A program made the position numbers and the translations under genes. From an uncultured Lachnospiraceae bacterium (GTDB lineage: Bacteria; Bacillota; Clostridia; Lachnospirales; Lachnospiraceae): a stretch of DNA of 23,094 bases. Below are positions 22,144-23,094 of the stretch, piece by piece. The notes under the pieces are model-generated. The model saw only the letters and a list, made by a program, of their open reading frames with translations, ran no database searches and was not told where the DNA came from. Positions within the stretch are counted from its first letter, which is position 1, and each line of letters opens with the position of its first letter. The stretch is from NCBI GenBank assembly GCA_902489925.1, contig CABUBX010000018.1, positions 1 to 23,094 of the forward strand, in the 5' to 3' direction.

Positions 22144-22241
22144 AATTGTGACGATATGTCTATAAATACTATAACCAATGCCCCGGAGTATAGTGTTTAA
22201 ACAATAAATAAGAGAATCAAGTAATTATTGTGTACTATTAC
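22144..22241 (+). promoter_or_regulatory. Structured rplM leader (candidate L13 leader)
   Basis: The main hairpin pairs TAAATACTATA (22163-22173) with TATAGTGTTTA (22189-22199), one G-U pair, around a loop containing GCCCCGG. ATTGT (22145-22149) and ACAAT (22201-22205) can close an outer helix, and GTAAT/ATTAC (22221-22225 with 22237-22241) forms a hairpin directly before the AAGGAGG site. An L13-responsive leader upstream of rplM is established in Firmicutes; I could not check that this one matches that family in detail. Confidence 0.55.
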
Positions 22242-22255
22242 AAGGAGGAAAACTC

Positions 22256-22690
22256 ATGAAAAGTTATATGGCTACACAGTCATCTATTGAAAGAAAATGG
22301 TATGTTGTAGATGCAGAAGGACATACATTAGGACGTCTTGCATCAGAAATCGCTAAAGTATTAAGAGGAAAAAATAAACCGACTTACACACCGAGCATGG
22401 ACACAGGTGATTATGTAATCGTTGTAAATGCAGATAAAGTTAAAGTAACAGGTAAGAAATTAGACCAGAAGATTTATTACAATCATTCAGATTATGTAGG
22501 CGGCATGAAAGAGACAACTTTAAAAGAAATGCTCGCTAAAAAACCGGAGAACGTTCTTTACTTAGCAGTTAAGGGCATGCTTCCAAAGGGACCTTTAGGA
22601 AGACAGATGATTAAAAAACTTCATGTATACGCTGGTCCGGAACATGACAATGCAGCTCAGAAACCTGAAGTATTAGAAATCAAATACTAA
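22256..22690 (+). CDS. rplM: 50S ribosomal protein L13
   Basis: L13 is an early 50S assembly protein and autorepressor of rplM-rpsI in several bacteria. The 144-residue protein begins MKSYMATQSSIERKWYVVDAEGHTLGRLAS and contains GDYVIVVNADKVKVTGKKxxQKxYYNHSxYxGG and KGMLPKGPLGRQMIKKLHVYAG. The ATG at 22256 has AAGGAGG (22242-22248) 7 nt upstream; the Met four codons later is less well spaced. rpsI follows after 29 nt. Confidence 0.98.
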   Translation: MKSYMATQSSIERKWYVVDAEGHTLGRLASEIAKVLRGKNKPTYTPSMDTGDYVIVVNADKVKVTGKKLDQKIYYNHSDYVGGMKETTLKEMLAKKPENVLYLAVKGMLPKGPLGRQMIKKLHVYAGPEHDNAAQKPEVLEIKY

Positions 22691-22719
22691 TTCAAGGCAC
22701 ATTGGAAGGAGAGAAAGAG

Positions 22720-23094
22720 ATGGCAGCATCAGTAAAATATTACGGAACTGGAAGAAGAAAGAAAAGTATCGCCAGAGTTTACCTTGTACCGGGTACAGGT
22801 AATGTGACAATCAATAAAAGAGATATCGATAACTACTTCGGTATGGAGACATTAAAAGTTATCGTTAGACAGCCACTTGAAGCTACAAACACAACAGATA
22901 AATTCGATGCTATCGTAACTGTACGTGGCGGCGGCTTCACAGGTCAGGCCGGTGCTATCAGACACGGTGTGTCAAGAGCTTTATTAAAAGCAGATGCAGA
23001 TTACAGAGCAGTATTAAAGAAAGCAGGTTTCTTAACAAGAGACCCACGTATGAAAGAAAGAAAGAAATACGGTCTCAAGGCAGCTCGTCGCGCG
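22720..23094 (+). CDS. rpsI: 30S ribosomal protein S9, 3' end cut by window
   Basis: S9 reaches with its C-terminal tail to the P-site tRNA. The frame from ATG 22720 is open to the window end for 125 codons, beginning MAASVKYYGTGRRKKSIARV and ending in DPRMKERKKYGLKAARRA; about five codons with the terminal lysine-arginine tail should follow. GGAAGGAGAG lies upstream. The GGGFTGQAGAIRHGVSRALL block is intact. Confidence 0.97.
   Translation, partial: MAASVKYYGTGRRKKSIARVYLVPGTGNVTINKRDIDNYFGMETLKVIVRQPLEATNTTDKFDAIVTVRGGGFTGQAGAIRHGVSRALLKADADYRAVLKKAGFLTRDPRMKERKKYGLKAARRA

Overview
The window is the long ribosomal-protein supercluster (S10, spc and alpha operons fused end to end) of a low-to-moderate GC Gram-positive bacterium, followed by the ECF-transporter/truA/rplM-rpsI neighbourhood. 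Gene order, AAGGAGG-type ribosome binding sites, the four-cysteine short S14, the S13-S11-S4-RpoA-L17 order, frequent GTG/TTG starts and the rplQ...ecfA1-ecfA2-ecfT-truA-rplM-rpsI order point to the Clostridia. The wording of several proteins (RpoA, S4, a long L17) suggests a gut-type Lachnospiraceae-like organism; that placement is inference from memory of the families. All genes are on the + strand.

Region 1 (1-10913), S10 and spc blocks: structured leader, rpsJ, rplC, rplD, rplW, rplB, rpsS, rplV, rpsC, rplP, rpmC, rpsQ, rplN, rplX, rplE, rpsN, rpsH, rplF, rplR, rpsE, rpmD, rplO, secY. Most genes are separated by 0-35 nt or overlap. Two gaps stand out: rpsJ-rplC (141 nt) and rpsH-rplF (108 nt).

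Region 2 (10914-16358), adk to rplQ: adk, map, infA, a strong sigma-A-type promoter at 12686-12715, rpmJ (37 codons), a 280-nt hairpin-rich gap, rpsM, rpsK, rpsD, a 188-nt gap with a perfect 14-bp inverted repeat, rpoA, a spacer with a 12-bp hairpin, rplQ, then a clear intrinsic terminator. This links protein export (SecY), adenylate balance, N-terminal methionine removal, translation initiation, the small and large subunits and RNA polymerase alpha in one growth-controlled block.

Region 3 (16398-22067), accessory and conserved genes: an AEC-family permease and an O6-alkylguanine-DNA alkyltransferase lie between rplQ and the ecfA1-ecfA2-ecfT module (energy unit for vitamin/metal uptake). truA and a PflA-like radical SAM protein follow with overlapping ends. 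These genes look more GC-rich in wobble positions than the ribosomal genes.

Region 4 (22068-23094): a perfect-consensus promoter, a structured leader of the kind expected for L13 autoregulation, rplM, and rpsI cut by the window end.

The protein genes are well known. The least explained content is in the RNA-level structure: the S10 leader, the rpsJ-rplC, rpmJ-rpsM, rpsD-rpoA and rpoA-rplQ spacers, and an enlarged L17 protein. No tRNA, rRNA, CRISPR array, insertion sequence or phage element was seen.
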